Part shown: positions 27,507 through 36,710 of the stretch, one piece after another
How positions within the stretch are numbered: the first letter of the stretch is position 1
How the letters are laid out: each line of letters starts with the position of its first letter
NCBI GenBank assembly: GCA_016209145.1
Contig: JACQWT010000046.1
Coordinates: forward strand, 7,564-55,807
Origin: Deltaproteobacteria bacterium
Lineage (GTDB): Bacteria > Myxococcota_A > Polyangia > Polyangiales > Polyangiaceae
Direction of reading: 5' to 3'
Length of the DNA: 48,244 nt
The notes under the pieces: generated by a model
What the model was told of the DNA's origin: nothing
What the model saw: the letters and a program-made list of their open reading frames with translations, nothing else
The model's database searches: none
Position numbers and translations under genes: made by a program

Positions 27507-29909
27507 ATGGACGAGCCGACCAGGACCAGCATCGGGGCGTACAAGGTCATTCGCCGTCTCGAGGACGCGGCCGGGGAGGCATACCTCGCCCGGTCGCCCG
27601 GCGGCGGGCGTTGTGTCGTCCGGCTCTTTAGCCGGACGCGGCAGGACGCCTGGGACGAGGTTCGGCGGCAGACGGCCATCTGTGCCAGGCTCGACCACCC
27701 GGCGGTCGCCAAGGTCGTCGACGCCTTCGAGGACGCCGGGAAGCTCGCCGTGGTGTCGAGCTTCTTCGAGGGGACGTACGTGTCCGCGATCCAGAAGCGG
27801 CTGCCCAAGGTCGGCAAGCAGCTTGGCGAGGCGGCGATCTGGTTCATCGGCCACCAGGTGTTGGGGGCCCTCGCGCAGGCGCACGCTGCCGCGGACGAAT
27901 CGGGCGACTTCGTGGCCGTCTGCCACGGGCACCTGGGCCCGCCGCACGTGCACGTCACCTGGGACGGCGTCGTGCGCGTGCATGGGCTGGGGCTCGCCGC
28001 GCTGCTCGGCGACGAGGGCCTGGGCGTGGACGATGCCTTCATTGCGCCCGAGCAGCGCAAGGGTGGCCGTGTCACGCCGCGCGGCGACATCTTCTCCGCC
28101 GCTGCCTTGCTCTACGCCATGCTCGCCGGAAGGCCGCCCGAGCCAGGGGCCAAGCTCGCGGGCATTGCGGCGCTCGCCGCGCCGCTTCCCGAGCAGTTCG
28201 CCGAGCTGTTCGAGCGGGCGCTCGAGCCCTCGGTTTCACGCCGCAAGGTCACGAGCGCCGAGTTCGAGCATGCGCTGCGCGAGCTCGTCGATGCGGCCGA
28301 AGGCCAGGAGGAGCTCAAGGCGGCGGCGGCCTTGCTGCGCCGGGGCGGCACGCAGCTTGGCATGGGGCGCCCTGCGATGGCGGGCGCGATGGCAGCAGCA
28401 GCAAGGCAAACCATTACGGCGCCTCGGGCTCCTGTCGCCGCGCCGAGCGACGCGGCCCCGAGCGGGCCGGCGCCGCGCTCGGCCGGGCCCGCCTCCCTCG
28501 ACCCCGAGGCGCCGGCGCTCGACTGGGATCTTCCGCCGGAGCCAGTGGCGCGCCCGCCTGCCGTGGCTGCCGCGGCGGCGCGCGGTCCGGCCGAGGATCT
28601 CGCGGGCCTGACCAAGACCGTCGCGCTGGCGCAGGACGCGCTCAAGCCCGAGGCAAGCGGAACCGTGGTGCTGCCCGATCTCGATTGGGGCGGCGCCGAG
28701 GGGGACGACCACGCTCGGCCGCAGCGGCCCGCCCCGGGACCCGACAGGCGCGCCGGGGCCGGCGTCGCCAAGGTGCCGGCCGGGCCGGCAGCTCGCGCGC
28801 CCGCGCCCAGAGCGCCGGCCGCGGCGCCGCTCGCCGTCGCTCCGAGCAGGCCGGTCAAGGCCCCGGCAGCGGTGGCGGCGGTCGAGCCTCCGCGGCGAGC
28901 GGCTCCGCCCCGACGAGAGCCCCCGCCCGCGGCGCCGCCCAGGAAAGATGCCGTGCCCGCAGCGCCGGTCGTAGAGGCGCCTGCGCCTGTGGCGCCGGCC
29001 GTGGAGGCGCTCCCCGCGCCTGCCGGCGAGGCAGAGGAGTTCGACGGGGCGGTGACAACGGTTGCGCTGCCCGACTCGAAGCGGGTGCCCGCGGCGCCTC
29101 CCTCGCCCGCCCCAGCTTCGCAGCCGGCCGGAGCGGACAAGACGGTGGCTCTGGACGAGGCTGGGGCCGAGGCCGCGCTCGGGCCAACGGTCGGCTTGGC
29201 CGATCTCGTCGGCCCTGCCGGCCCCCCGGCGGTGGTGGCCCCGGCGCCAGCGCTGGACGACCTGTTGGCGGCCGAGCTTGCACGGGGCCCCGAGGCGCTT
29301 GCCGCCGCCGAAGAGGGGCCGTCCACACCGTGGAGCGCACCGGCGGAGCTTGGGGCGGCGCCTCCGCCCCCCAAGCCGCTGTCGCTGCTGCAGGCCGCGC
29401 TCGTCTCGCTCGCGACGGCCGTGGTCGTGATGGTAGCCGGCATCTGGCTCACGAGATGGCAGGCAGGTGCCGGCGACGAGGTCGTGCTCGGCGCGTCGTC
29501 GCCGGCGAGCAAGGGGGAGCCTGTGGCGGCGGTTTCGGGGGCGACGACTGCCGGCGGCGCGGCACCGAGCGCCAGGGCCACGGCTCCGCCCACGACCGCC
29601 CCGGCGACGTCGGCGCCGGCGCCGCCCGTCCCGGCGGCGAGCGCGGCGCCGACCGCGGCCGGCGGGCCGGATCCGGCGACCCTGCCGCCGGACATGGGCT
29701 TGCTGCTCGTGGTCTTCTCGGGCCCGCCGGAGGCACTGGTGTACCTCAAGGGAAAGAGCGTCGGGCCGGTCGGCCGGCCGGTGCAAACCAAGTGCGGCTT
29801 CAACAACGTGCGCGTCGGCAAGGAACCCGGCCCCGTCTACCTCTCCGAGGGCAAACCGGTCAGCGTCAAGTGCCAGGCGCTCACCGAGGTGGTCATGAGC
29901 CCGAAGTGA
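27507..29909 (+). CDS. Membrane-anchored Ser/Thr pseudokinase
   Basis: 800 residues. Residues about 10-275 have the fold pattern of Hanks-type kinases: IGAYKVIRRLEDAAGEAYLAR at the start, LDHPAVAKVVDAFED, and a C-lobe with APEQRKGGRVTPRGDIFSAAALLYAMLAGRPP. The catalytic residues are lost. The glycine loop is degenerate, the ATP lysine position reads CVVRLF, the HRD loop is CHGHLGPPH (139 on), and DFG is replaced by VHGLGL. It should not phosphorylate normally and may act as a scaffold or binding domain. An Ala/Pro linker of about 350 residues, one membrane helix (about 631-650, SLATAVVVMVAGIWL) and a C-terminal domain with two cysteines (LVVFSGPPEALVYLKGKS) follow. The small domain is probably periplasmic. 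Confidence 0.82.
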   Translation: MDEPTRTSIGAYKVIRRLEDAAGEAYLARSPGGGRCVVRLFSRTRQDAWDEVRRQTAICARLDHPAVAKVVDAFEDAGKLAVVSSFFEGTYVSAIQKRLPKVGKQLGEAAIWFIGHQVLGALAQAHAAADESGDFVAVCHGHLGPPHVHVTWDGVVRVHGLGLAALLGDEGLGVDDAFIAPEQRKGGRVTPRGDIFSAAALLYAMLAGRPPEPGAKLAGIAALAAPLPEQFAELFERALEPSVSRRKVTSAEFEHALRELVDAAEGQEELKAAAALLRRGGTQLGMGRPAMAGAMAAAARQTITAPRAPVAAPSDAAPSGPAPRSAGPASLDPEAPALDWDLPPEPVARPPAVAAAAARGPAEDLAGLTKTVALAQDALKPEASGTVVLPDLDWGGAEGDDHARPQRPAPGPDRRAGAGVAKVPAGPAARAPAPRAPAAAPLAVAPSRPVKAPAAVAAVEPPRRAAPPRREPPPAAPPRKDAVPAAPVVEAPAPVAPAVEALPAPAGEAEEFDGAVTTVALPDSKRVPAAPPSPAPASQPAGADKTVALDEAGAEAALGPTVGLADLVGPAGPPAVVAPAPALDDLLAAELARGPEALAAAEEGPSTPWSAPAELGAAPPPPKPLSLLQAALVSLATAVVVMVAGIWLTRWQAGAGDEVVLGASSPASKGEPVAAVSGATTAGGAAPSARATAPPTTAPATSAPAPPVPAASAAPTAAGGPDPATLPPDMGLLLVVFSGPPEALVYLKGKSVGPVGRPVQTKCGFNNVRVGKEPGPVYLSEGKPVSVKCQALTEVVMSPK

Positions 29910-29919
29910 CGGCGGAACT

Positions 29920-30624
29920 TCACTCGGCTTGAGCCACCGTCAACCCGAGCACGTCGCGTGCTCCGCTGGCGCGCAGCACCGCCGCGCAGGCATCCAGCGT
30001 GGCTCCGGTCGTGACGATGTCGTCCACGAGCAGCACCAGGCGGCCGCGCACTTGGTCGGGGCGCGAGACTACGAAGGCTCCCCGCACGTTGGCGCGGCGC
30101 GCCGCGCGAGACAGCCCGGCCTGAGGCGGCGTGTCCGCGGTGCGGAGCAGCGCGCGGGACCGCAGCGGGACACCGAGGTCGGCGGCCACGCGACCGGCGA
30201 TGAGCGCGGCCTGGTTGAAGCCTCGCTCGGCGAGGCGGCGCCGGTGCAGGGGCACGGGGACGGCGACGTCCGGCCGCTGTGCGAGACCACGGGCGGCCCG
30301 GAGGGCGAGCTCGCCCATGAGCCTACCCAGATCCGGCCGGCCGCCGTACTTCAGGCGACGCAGCGCGTCGCGGAGCGGTCCGCCGTAGGCAGCGTAGGAA
30401 ACGACCGGGGTGGCCTGGGTGCCGGGCGGGGACGGCCGCCGAGGGGCGGCGGGCAGCAGCGCCCGCGCACAGGGCGCACAGAAGACCGCTTCGGCGTCCA
30501 GGGGAAGGTCGCAGGCGCTGCAGTACGGCGAGCTCAGGGCATGGAGCAGGAGCGGCGGGAGCAGCCGCAGGGGCGCCGGCAGCGGCCAGACGGACTCTCG
30601 CGGGACGCAGGGGAGGGAGCGCAT
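29920..30624 (-). CDS. comF: ComF-family phosphoribosyltransferase-like protein
   Basis: 234 residues, normal for the family. The N-terminal zinc-binding knuckle is present (C35-x2-C38 and C49-x2-C52), followed by YGGPLRDALRRLKYGG, VPVPLHRRRLAERGFNQAALIA and the phosphoribosyltransferase loop VLLVDDIVTTGATLDAC near residues 195-210. ComF proteins act in uptake of single-stranded DNA or in reuse of DNA-derived material in competent bacteria; the substrate is not firmly known. The gene converges with the pseudokinase (10 bases between the ends) and is divergent from the GYF_2 gene. No other competence genes are in the window. Confidence 0.9.
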   Translation of the reverse strand: MRSLPCVPRESVWPLPAPLRLLPPLLLHALSSPYCSACDLPLDAEAVFCAPCARALLPAAPRRPSPPGTQATPVVSYAAYGGPLRDALRRLKYGGRPDLGRLMGELALRAARGLAQRPDVAVPVPLHRRRLAERGFNQAALIAGRVAADLGVPLRSRALLRTADTPPQAGLSRAARRANVRGAFVVSRPDQVRGRLVLLVDDIVTTGATLDACAAVLRASGARDVLGLTVAQAE

Positions 30625-30740
30625 GCACGATCATCGACGCGGCCGCACGTCGAGTTGCGCGAAATCGCCTCACCCATGCTAGGTTTGGCGTATGCAATCG
30701 GGGCGAGCCGCGACGGCTCGGTCTCGGTAGCGGGGAGCGC

Positions 30741-33197
30741 ATGGCGGCCGAACAGTGGCGGTGGACCGACGAAGGCGGCGTGCAGCGTCTCCTGCGCGGC
30801 GAGGAGCTGCGCGAGGCGCTGATCGACGGGCGCCTCAGGCCCGACACTCTCGTGTGGAAGCGCGGGATGAAGTCCTGGCTGCCTGCTGCGTCGGTGCCCG
30901 AGCTGGCGCAGGAGATCGCGGCGGTTGCCGCGGCGGGGGTGGGTGAGCGGGCGGCGCGGCCGTCGGATCGCCCGTCCCGCCAGCCCTCGAACATCGTCGA
31001 CATAGAAGCGTTGCGGTCCCAGGGACGTGGGGGCGGCGGCGACGAGCTGGCGCAGGGGCCGCGTAAGGCCGTGCGCAAGGGAGGGCCGAAGATCGCGGCG
31101 GCAAAGCCGGAGGGGCTGCTGCGACGAAGCAACACCATGCGCGACGGGCTTTGGGCGCCGCCCGCGCCGGAGCAGCCCGAGCAGACCGCCACGCTGATCA
31201 AGCCCAGAGGCGGGCCAGCCGAGCCGGCACGGGCCGGCGACGACGACGGGCCCACCGCGGCCGGGGGGACGCGCGCTCCTCTGGCCGGCGCCGGGGTCCT
31301 CGATCCGCTCAGCGACAGCACCGTGACCAACCCGCGGCCGCTGGCGCCTGCCGCGGGCGAAGGGCGATCCGCCGCCGCGGCGGCGCTTGACGAGCTCGCG
31401 GGCGCGCCCGAAGCGCCACCCTCGGCGCGCACCGCCGTACGCAACGCCGGACCCAAGGTCGTCGTGAAGGCCCGGGCAACGCTGGTCTCCGAGGCTGAGG
31501 CGCCGGGCGCCGGGACGGCGGCGGCGCCACGCGGGCAGCAAGGCCCGGCGACGGGCGAGGGGCGCCGGGCGCTGCCCCCGCCCGCCTCGCGGCGGGGAGC
31601 GCCGCCGCCTGCTCGACCGAGCTCCCCGGCGCCGGCCGCGCCGGCCGGCGAAGAAGCTGGTCCTGCGGCCGACGCCGCGACAGCACCGGCCATCGCGGAC
31701 GCGAGCGCCGGGCCGCTACCCCCCACGCTGCTGAGCGAGCCGCAGGCGCCGGCCGCTCGGCCCGCCCCCAGGCCTCCGGTGCGGGCCCCGGCCCCCCGCG
31801 AGAAAGTGCACAGCTCGGCACCGCCTCTTGCCTCGTTTCGCGACGGCGCGCCCGTCCGGCCTCCGGTCGAGGTCGCCCCGCCGCCGGACGAGCGCCGGGA
31901 GCTGCCCTCGTTCGCATTGCAGCCTTGGGCGGCCGGCGATCCGACGAACGCCGCCGCCGCGGCTGCGCTGTCGAGCGCCCTGGTGGGGGGACACGGGCCG
32001 GGCGCAGGCTGGCTGCAGCGGCCGGTGCTGGCGCAGCGCTGGCACCTGCTCGCCATCGCTACGGGCGCTTCGGTTCTGGTCATTCTCTCCTTCGCGCTGG
32101 GGCGAGCGTCGAAGTCGGAACCTGCCGGCGGCCCGGCCGGGCCCGGTTCGACCGTGCTTGCCGCCGGGACTGCGCCCGCGCCCTCAGCCCCGGCGGCTGC
32201 GGCGCCAGCGCTGCGGCCTTGCCTCATGTCGCGCGCGCCCTCGCGCTGGGCACCGCAGGCGGACCACCGGATCCCGTTCGAGACGGGCGCCGCGCCGGAC
32301 GGCAAGCTGGCGATAGGCTACGCCCGGGATCAGGAGCGGCCGGCCGGCATGCTGGTCGATCCCTCCACCGGGGACATCGAGCATCCGGAGACGCCGCCGA
32401 GCGGCTCCGGGAAGCTCGAGCGCGTGGTGCCGCTCGCGGCAGAGGGAGGCTCGGTGCGCTTCGAGGCATCGCTCGTGGACGCCCCGGGGATCGCTCGGGC
32501 GGTGTACGTGCCGGGGCGCAAACCCTTCCTCATCGGCTTCGCCGACGAAGTGGTCGTATCCGCATCCTCCGCCTCCGCAGACAAGCGCAAGCTCTGGGCG
32601 CTCGACGGGGAGGGTCGGCCCGAGGCGCTCAAGGTGGCCGTGGCCGAGAGGCGGGGCGTGGCCGTGACCTACCGGCACGGCGGGGACGCGTGGCTCGGAT
32701 GGCTCAAGGAAGGCGGCAAGGTCGGCCACGAGGGGAGCCGCGTGGCCTACGGGGGCAGCGCCGGAGTCGGCAAGCCCGCCGTGGCCCACAACGGCACGGA
32801 CGTGTCGGTGGTCTTCACCGTGCTCGGCTCGGGCGGCGAGAGAGCGCGCCTGTTCTGGGGCCACGCGCCTCTCGGCAAGCCGGTCACCAAGGCCGCGGCC
32901 GTGACCCTGCCGGCCGGGGGGCCCGGCGGAGACGCCATCGCCCCGGCCGTGGCGGGGCTCCCCGGCGGCCGCTGGGTACTGATGTGGACCGAGGGGGGCC
33001 GCGGCAACCGGGCGCTTCGCGCCCAGACCTACGGCCCGGACTACGAGCCCCTGGGCGACGCGCTGCGCGTCTCGCCCTCCACCGGCGACTTCGGCCAGGG
33101 GGCGATCGGGGTGGTCGGCGAGCGCGTCGTCGTGCTCTTCTTGCTCAAGGCGAGGCGAGACTTCGAGGTATGGGGAACGGTGCTGCAATGCGAGTGA
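30741..33197 (+). CDS. GYF_2-domain protein with membrane helix and C-terminal beta region
   Basis: 818 residues. Residues 5-58 form a GYF_2/DUF4339 domain (WRWTDEGGVQRLLRGEELREAL, RPDTLVWKRGMKSWLPAAS), a protein-interaction domain that usually binds proline-rich peptides. A disordered Ala/Pro/Glu region to about 430 contains many Pro-rich stretches that could be bound by its own or other GYF domains. One membrane helix follows (about 433-452, LAIATGASVLVILSFALG). The C-terminal 350 residues alternate short beta strands with repeated patterns (VAVAERRGVAVTYRHGGDAWLGWLK, VAHNGTDVSVVFTVLGSGGERARLFW) that suggest a beta-propeller outside the membrane. Its stop overlaps the next lipoprotein's start by 10 bases, so the two are likely one operon. 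Confidence 0.82.
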   Translation: MAAEQWRWTDEGGVQRLLRGEELREALIDGRLRPDTLVWKRGMKSWLPAASVPELAQEIAAVAAAGVGERAARPSDRPSRQPSNIVDIEALRSQGRGGGGDELAQGPRKAVRKGGPKIAAAKPEGLLRRSNTMRDGLWAPPAPEQPEQTATLIKPRGGPAEPARAGDDDGPTAAGGTRAPLAGAGVLDPLSDSTVTNPRPLAPAAGEGRSAAAAALDELAGAPEAPPSARTAVRNAGPKVVVKARATLVSEAEAPGAGTAAAPRGQQGPATGEGRRALPPPASRRGAPPPARPSSPAPAAPAGEEAGPAADAATAPAIADASAGPLPPTLLSEPQAPAARPAPRPPVRAPAPREKVHSSAPPLASFRDGAPVRPPVEVAPPPDERRELPSFALQPWAAGDPTNAAAAAALSSALVGGHGPGAGWLQRPVLAQRWHLLAIATGASVLVILSFALGRASKSEPAGGPAGPGSTVLAAGTAPAPSAPAAAAPALRPCLMSRAPSRWAPQADHRIPFETGAAPDGKLAIGYARDQERPAGMLVDPSTGDIEHPETPPSGSGKLERVVPLAAEGGSVRFEASLVDAPGIARAVYVPGRKPFLIGFADEVVVSASSASADKRKLWALDGEGRPEALKVAVAERRGVAVTYRHGGDAWLGWLKEGGKVGHEGSRVAYGGSAGVGKPAVAHNGTDVSVVFTVLGSGGERARLFWGHAPLGKPVTKAAAVTLPAGGPGGDAIAPAVAGLPGGRWVLMWTEGGRGNRALRAQTYGPDYEPLGDALRVSPSTGDFGQGAIGVVGERVVVLFLLKARRDFEVWGTVLQCE

Positions 33198-34024
33198 GGG
33201 TACTCGGCTCGGTGCTCGCCCTGCTGCTCGCGGCCGGCTCGGGCTGCTTTCTGAAGGCGGCGAGCTCGAAGATCGAGACCGGTGAGAAGATCGAGACGGG
33301 CAAGAAGCGCTTCGACGACTACTTCGCGTCCGTGGGCGAGCTGCGCGACGCGGCCCAGTCGGCGAAGGTCGATCTCTTCCCGATCCGCGAGCCGCTCTGG
33401 GAGGAGCTCGGTCTGCCGGTCGAGGTGTCGATCGTCGACCTGATGCAGGAGACGCGCCGTCGCGCCGCCAAGTTCCGCGACTACGGCGTGATCATGAACC
33501 TCAGGCTGACACCCACGCCGAAGGTGCTCACCGTGCGCGGCGAGCTGCAGCCCGACGCCAAGGACGAGAAGCTCATCCAGGCGGTGGAGGAGTCGGCCAT
33601 CCGCGCCATGCAGGCGTACAAGCAGTTGAGCGAGATGATGGCCCTGGCCTACAAGCTCGACGCCCAGCGTCCCGCCCTCGCCGAAGAGGCCGAGCGCCTG
33701 CGCGCCGACGACGGCAACCGGGCGCTGGTGGAGCGCGAGCTCGTGGCGGCCGGACGGGTGCTGGAGGCCACGAAGAAGAAGCTCGAGGACACGGGCGAGC
33801 GGCTGGCCCTGTACACCATCGAGCTGATGGGCGCGGTCGATACCGGGGCGGCCGACACCGTGGAGGAGCAGTGCGAGCAGCTCAAGCTCGACGCCAAGGA
33901 GCGGGCCGAGCAGGCCAAGAACCGCCCCCCGCCTCCGCCCCCGCCCCCCGCGCGCGCGCCGCCGCGGCCGGGTCCGCCGGCACCCCCGCGCCCGCAGCCG
34001 GGGGGCGACGACTTCGAGATGTAG
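33188..34024 (+). CDS. Lipoprotein with coiled coil and Pro-rich tail
   Basis: 278 residues. ATG 33188 lies inside the end of the GYF_2 gene in another frame; the signal sequence that begins there (MRVRVLGSVLALLLAAGSGC) ends in lipobox AGSGC, which supports this start. The mature protein begins with the repeat KIETGEKIETGKK, then helical segments (RFDDYFASVGELRDAAQSAK, ERLRADDGNRALVERELVAAGRVLEATKKKLE) that are likely coiled coil, and ends in a tail of prolines and alanines. The Pro-rich tail is a natural ligand for a GYF_2 domain, so an interaction with the upstream protein is plausible but would need the two parts on the same side of the membrane. Confidence 0.78.
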   Translation: MRVRVLGSVLALLLAAGSGCFLKAASSKIETGEKIETGKKRFDDYFASVGELRDAAQSAKVDLFPIREPLWEELGLPVEVSIVDLMQETRRRAAKFRDYGVIMNLRLTPTPKVLTVRGELQPDAKDEKLIQAVEESAIRAMQAYKQLSEMMALAYKLDAQRPALAEEAERLRADDGNRALVERELVAAGRVLEATKKKLEDTGERLALYTIELMGAVDTGAADTVEEQCEQLKLDAKERAEQAKNRPPPPPPPPARAPPRPGPPAPPRPQPGGDDFEM

Positions 34025-34077
34025 GCGGCCAACTGCTGATGGCTATCCGCTAGCGGCTATGGGGTAGACTCTCGCCC

Positions 34078-34980
34078 ATGCTCGTGGTCGGAGTAGACGG
34101 CCGGCGCCGAGGCTGGATCGCGGTGGCGATCGAGCAGGGCGCATTCGCGGGCGCGTCCGTCTTCGCCGATCTGCGCACGCTCGTCTCCCGGCTTACCACG
34201 GCGGAGGTCATCGGAGTAAACTTGCCGGTCGGGCTGCTGGAGAGCGGCCTGCGCTTGTGCGATCGGCTGGCCCAGCACGAGGCCGGGCCGCTCGCCCAGC
34301 GCGTGCTGCTCGTGCCGCCCCGCCCCGTTCTGCAAGAGCCGAGCGCGGAGCAGGCCGAGGCCGCCTGCCGGCGGTTGTGCGGCGAGGCGCTGTGCCGCAC
34401 GAGTTACGCCCTACGCGACAGGATTCTCGAGCTGGACGCCGTGGTCCACGACCCCGCCCTGGCGGCCGGGCGCTCCGGAGACGAGGACGGCCCCACGATG
34501 AGGCTGGATCGGCGCCGGGCGTTCTCGGCGCCGGGCCGGCACCACGCGCGCATCATCGACCGGGAGGGCGGCCTGGCCGCCCGCCACGGGGCGCGCGTCA
34601 TCGACCGGCCGAGCGACCGCCCGGCCGTCCCGAGCCCCTTGCCGCCCAGCTCCGCGCCTGCCGCGGCGGGCACCGCTCCGGGCGGATGGATCATCGAAGC
34701 CCACGCCGAGCTGTCCTTCGGGGCCATGACGGGCGCGCCCCTGCTACACGCCGGCGATAGCATCGAGGGGCGGGTGGCGCGCCACCGCGCGATCGAGCGC
34801 GCCGGCATCCGGTTCCCGAGCACGCTCGTCGAGACGGGCGGCGCCTGCGTCGACGACCTGCTGGACGCCGCCGCCGTGGCCTGGACGGCCGGGCGCTACG
34901 CTCGCGGCGAAGCCCACAGCCTGCCCGCGCCCGAGCACTGGCAGCGCGACGCCTGGCAGAGTGTCGCGATCTGGTGCTGA
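34078..34980 (+). CDS. DUF429-family protein with an inserted disordered segment
   Basis: 300 residues. The start [19 protein letters not shown] and the later [39 protein letters not shown] and [24 protein letters not shown] match the DUF429 pattern (predicted RNase H-fold nucleases). The acidic residues at the starts of strands 1 and near the end (DGR, DDLLDA) would form a two-metal site. A region of about 70 residues (about 140-205, rich in Arg, His, Pro and Ser) sits between the conserved halves and is absent from the family as I know it. The function of DUF429 is not established. The gene lies between the coiled-coil lipoprotein and the cyclophilin and is probably not tightly linked to either. 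Confidence 0.7.
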   Translation: MLVVGVDGRRRGWIAVAIEQGAFAGASVFADLRTLVSRLTTAEVIGVNLPVGLLESGLRLCDRLAQHEAGPLAQRVLLVPPRPVLQEPSAEQAEAACRRLCGEALCRTSYALRDRILELDAVVHDPALAAGRSGDEDGPTMRLDRRRAFSAPGRHHARIIDREGGLAARHGARVIDRPSDRPAVPSPLPPSSAPAAAGTAPGGWIIEAHAELSFGAMTGAPLLHAGDSIEGRVARHRAIERAGIRFPSTLVETGGACVDDLLDAAAVAWTAGRYARGEAHSLPAPEHWQRDAWQSVAIWC

Positions 34981-35023
34981 CTGCTATCCGTCAACCGTCA
35001 ACTGTCGACCTAGGAGTTTCAAG

Positions 35024-35539
35024 ATGGCCAATCCCACCGCAGTGTTCGAGACCTCGCTCGGCACCTTCCAGGCGGAGATCTTCCTCGACAAGATGCCGAT
35101 CACCGCACAGAACTTCCTCAGCCTCGCGAAGAGCGGCTTCTACGACGGGCTGCACTTCCACCGCGTCATCCCGAAGTTCATGGTGCAGTTCGGCTGCCCC
35201 AACAGCCGCGATCCGTACAGCCCGCGCGCCGGCACGGGCGGCCCGCCGCACGGCACCATCCCGGACGAGCATCCGCCTGGCGCCAAGCTCTCGAACGAGC
35301 CCGGCACGCTGGCCATGGCCAACACCGGCCGGCCCAATAGCGGCGGCTGCCAGTTCTTCATCAACACGAAGCACAACGACTACTTGGACTGGTTCACGCC
35401 CGGGCCGTCCAAGCACCCGGTTTTCGGCCGCGTCACGGCGGGCATGGACGTGGTGGGTCGGATCGAGACCACGCCCACCGACGACAAGGACCGCCCCGCC
35501 ACTCCGGTGCAGATGGTCCGCGTCAGCGTCGTCGAGTAG
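35024..35539 (+). CDS. Cyclophilin-type peptidyl-prolyl isomerase
   Basis: 171 residues. The ATG at 35024 follows an AGGAG ribosome site, and family similarity starts directly ([19 protein letters not shown]). The catalytic pattern is typical of bacterial cyclophilins: [13 protein letters not shown] with the conserved Arg and Phe, [22 protein letters not shown] with Gln-Phe-Phe, and [14 protein letters not shown]. No signal peptide is seen, so it should act in the cytoplasm to speed proline isomerisation in protein folding. Its end touches the convergent PPK2 gene (1 base between the stops). Confidence 0.95.
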   Translation: MANPTAVFETSLGTFQAEIFLDKMPITAQNFLSLAKSGFYDGLHFHRVIPKFMVQFGCPNSRDPYSPRAGTGGPPHGTIPDEHPPGAKLSNEPGTLAMANTGRPNSGGCQFFINTKHNDYLDWFTPGPSKHPVFGRVTAGMDVVGRIETTPTDDKDRPATPVQMVRVSVVE

Positions 35540-35540
35540 C

Positions 35541-36569
35541 TCAGTAGAAGTCCGGCACGAAGCTCTGCTCGCCGATGGGCGGACGCTGGTAGCCCGTCGA
35601 GGGCTGCCGCGGCGGCAGCTCGATCGGCGGCGGCGTCACGTCCTGGTAGGGGATCTGGCCGAGCAGGTGGCGGATGCAGTTCAGGGCCGCCCGCCGCTTG
35701 TCGTTCGAGTTCACCACGCACCAGCGGCACTGGCCGATGTCGGTGAACTCGAACATCACGTCCTTGGCCCGGGAGTACTCCTCCCAGCGCCGGCGCGACT
35801 CGAGATCCATCGGGCTGAGCTTCCAGCGCTTGGTCGCCGTATCCACGCGCGCCTGGAACCGCCGCTCCTGCTCCTCGTCGCTGACCGAGAACCAGTACTT
35901 GAGGAGCTTGATGCCGGAGCGCACGATGAGGCGCTCGAACTCGGGGCACGAGCGCAGAAACTCGCGGTAGTCCTCGCGCGTGCAGAAGCCCATCACCTTC
36001 TCGACGCCGGCGCGGTTGTACCAGCTCCGGTCGAAGAGCACGATCTCGCCCGCGCTAGGCAGGTGCTCGACGTAGCGCTGGAAGTACCACTGGGTTCGCT
36101 CCCGCTCGGTGGGCGTGCCCAGGGCGACCACGCGGCAGCCGCGCGGGTTCATGGGCTCGCTGATGCGCTTGATCACGCCGCCCTTGCCGGCCGCGTCGCG
36201 GCCCTCGAACAGCACCACGACCTTCAGGCCCTGGTCCTTGATCCAGTACTGGAGCTTGACGAGCTCGGTCTGCAGCCGGGCGAGCTCCTTGTCGTAGAAG
36301 CGCCGCTTGAGCTTGCGCGGTTTCTCCGTGGCCGCCTCGGCGCCGGCGGCTTCCTTCTTGTGCTTCTTCCCCTTCTTCTTCTTCTTGCTCTTCTTGTCCT
36401 TCTTGCGCTCGGGCAGCGGCGTGCCCACCGCGGCAGGCTCGCCGCCCGCCTCCTGCGACGCCGGCCCGCCAGGCTCGGCCCCCGAGCCGCGCTCCTCAGC
36501 GCCGCTTTGCTCGTCCGGCCCGGGCTGGTCGCCGTTGCCTGCCCGCTGTTGCTCCTTGCTCTTCCCCAT
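35541..36569 (-). CDS. ppk2: Polyphosphate kinase 2 (PPK2) with Lys-rich N-terminus
   Basis: 342 residues from ATG 36569. The first 90 residues are disordered and hold a Lys-rich block (ERKKDKKSKKKKKGKKHKKE), which could bind polyphosphate or nucleic acid. The catalytic domain follows: Walker A GRDAAGKGG (123-131), TERERTQWYFQRYVEHLP, Walker B LFDRSWYNRAGVE (around 180) and the lid-region RRRWEEYSRAKDVMFEFTD. This is the class I PPK2 pattern, which uses polyphosphate to phosphorylate nucleoside diphosphates, or makes polyphosphate from them. The position of the Lys-rich tail is unusual, because most PPK2 enzymes start near the catalytic domain. Confidence 0.93.
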   Translation of the reverse strand: MGKSKEQQRAGNGDQPGPDEQSGAEERGSGAEPGGPASQEAGGEPAAVGTPLPERKKDKKSKKKKKGKKHKKEAAGAEAATEKPRKLKRRFYDKELARLQTELVKLQYWIKDQGLKVVVLFEGRDAAGKGGVIKRISEPMNPRGCRVVALGTPTERERTQWYFQRYVEHLPSAGEIVLFDRSWYNRAGVEKVMGFCTREDYREFLRSCPEFERLIVRSGIKLLKYWFSVSDEEQERRFQARVDTATKRWKLSPMDLESRRRWEEYSRAKDVMFEFTDIGQCRWCVVNSNDKRRAALNCIRHLLGQIPYQDVTPPPIELPPRQPSTGYQRPPIGEQSFVPDFY

Positions 36570-36710
36570 CGCTAGCTCCGGCCCCGGCGCCACGCGGGGC
36601 AAAGACTGCCTCTTAGCACGATTGCGGTTGCACTGGGCAGCGGCCTTCCCCGGGGCGTATGCTGACTAGACTTGCGCCTCACGCCCGCCGCCTACCAAGG
36701 GAGATCCGCC

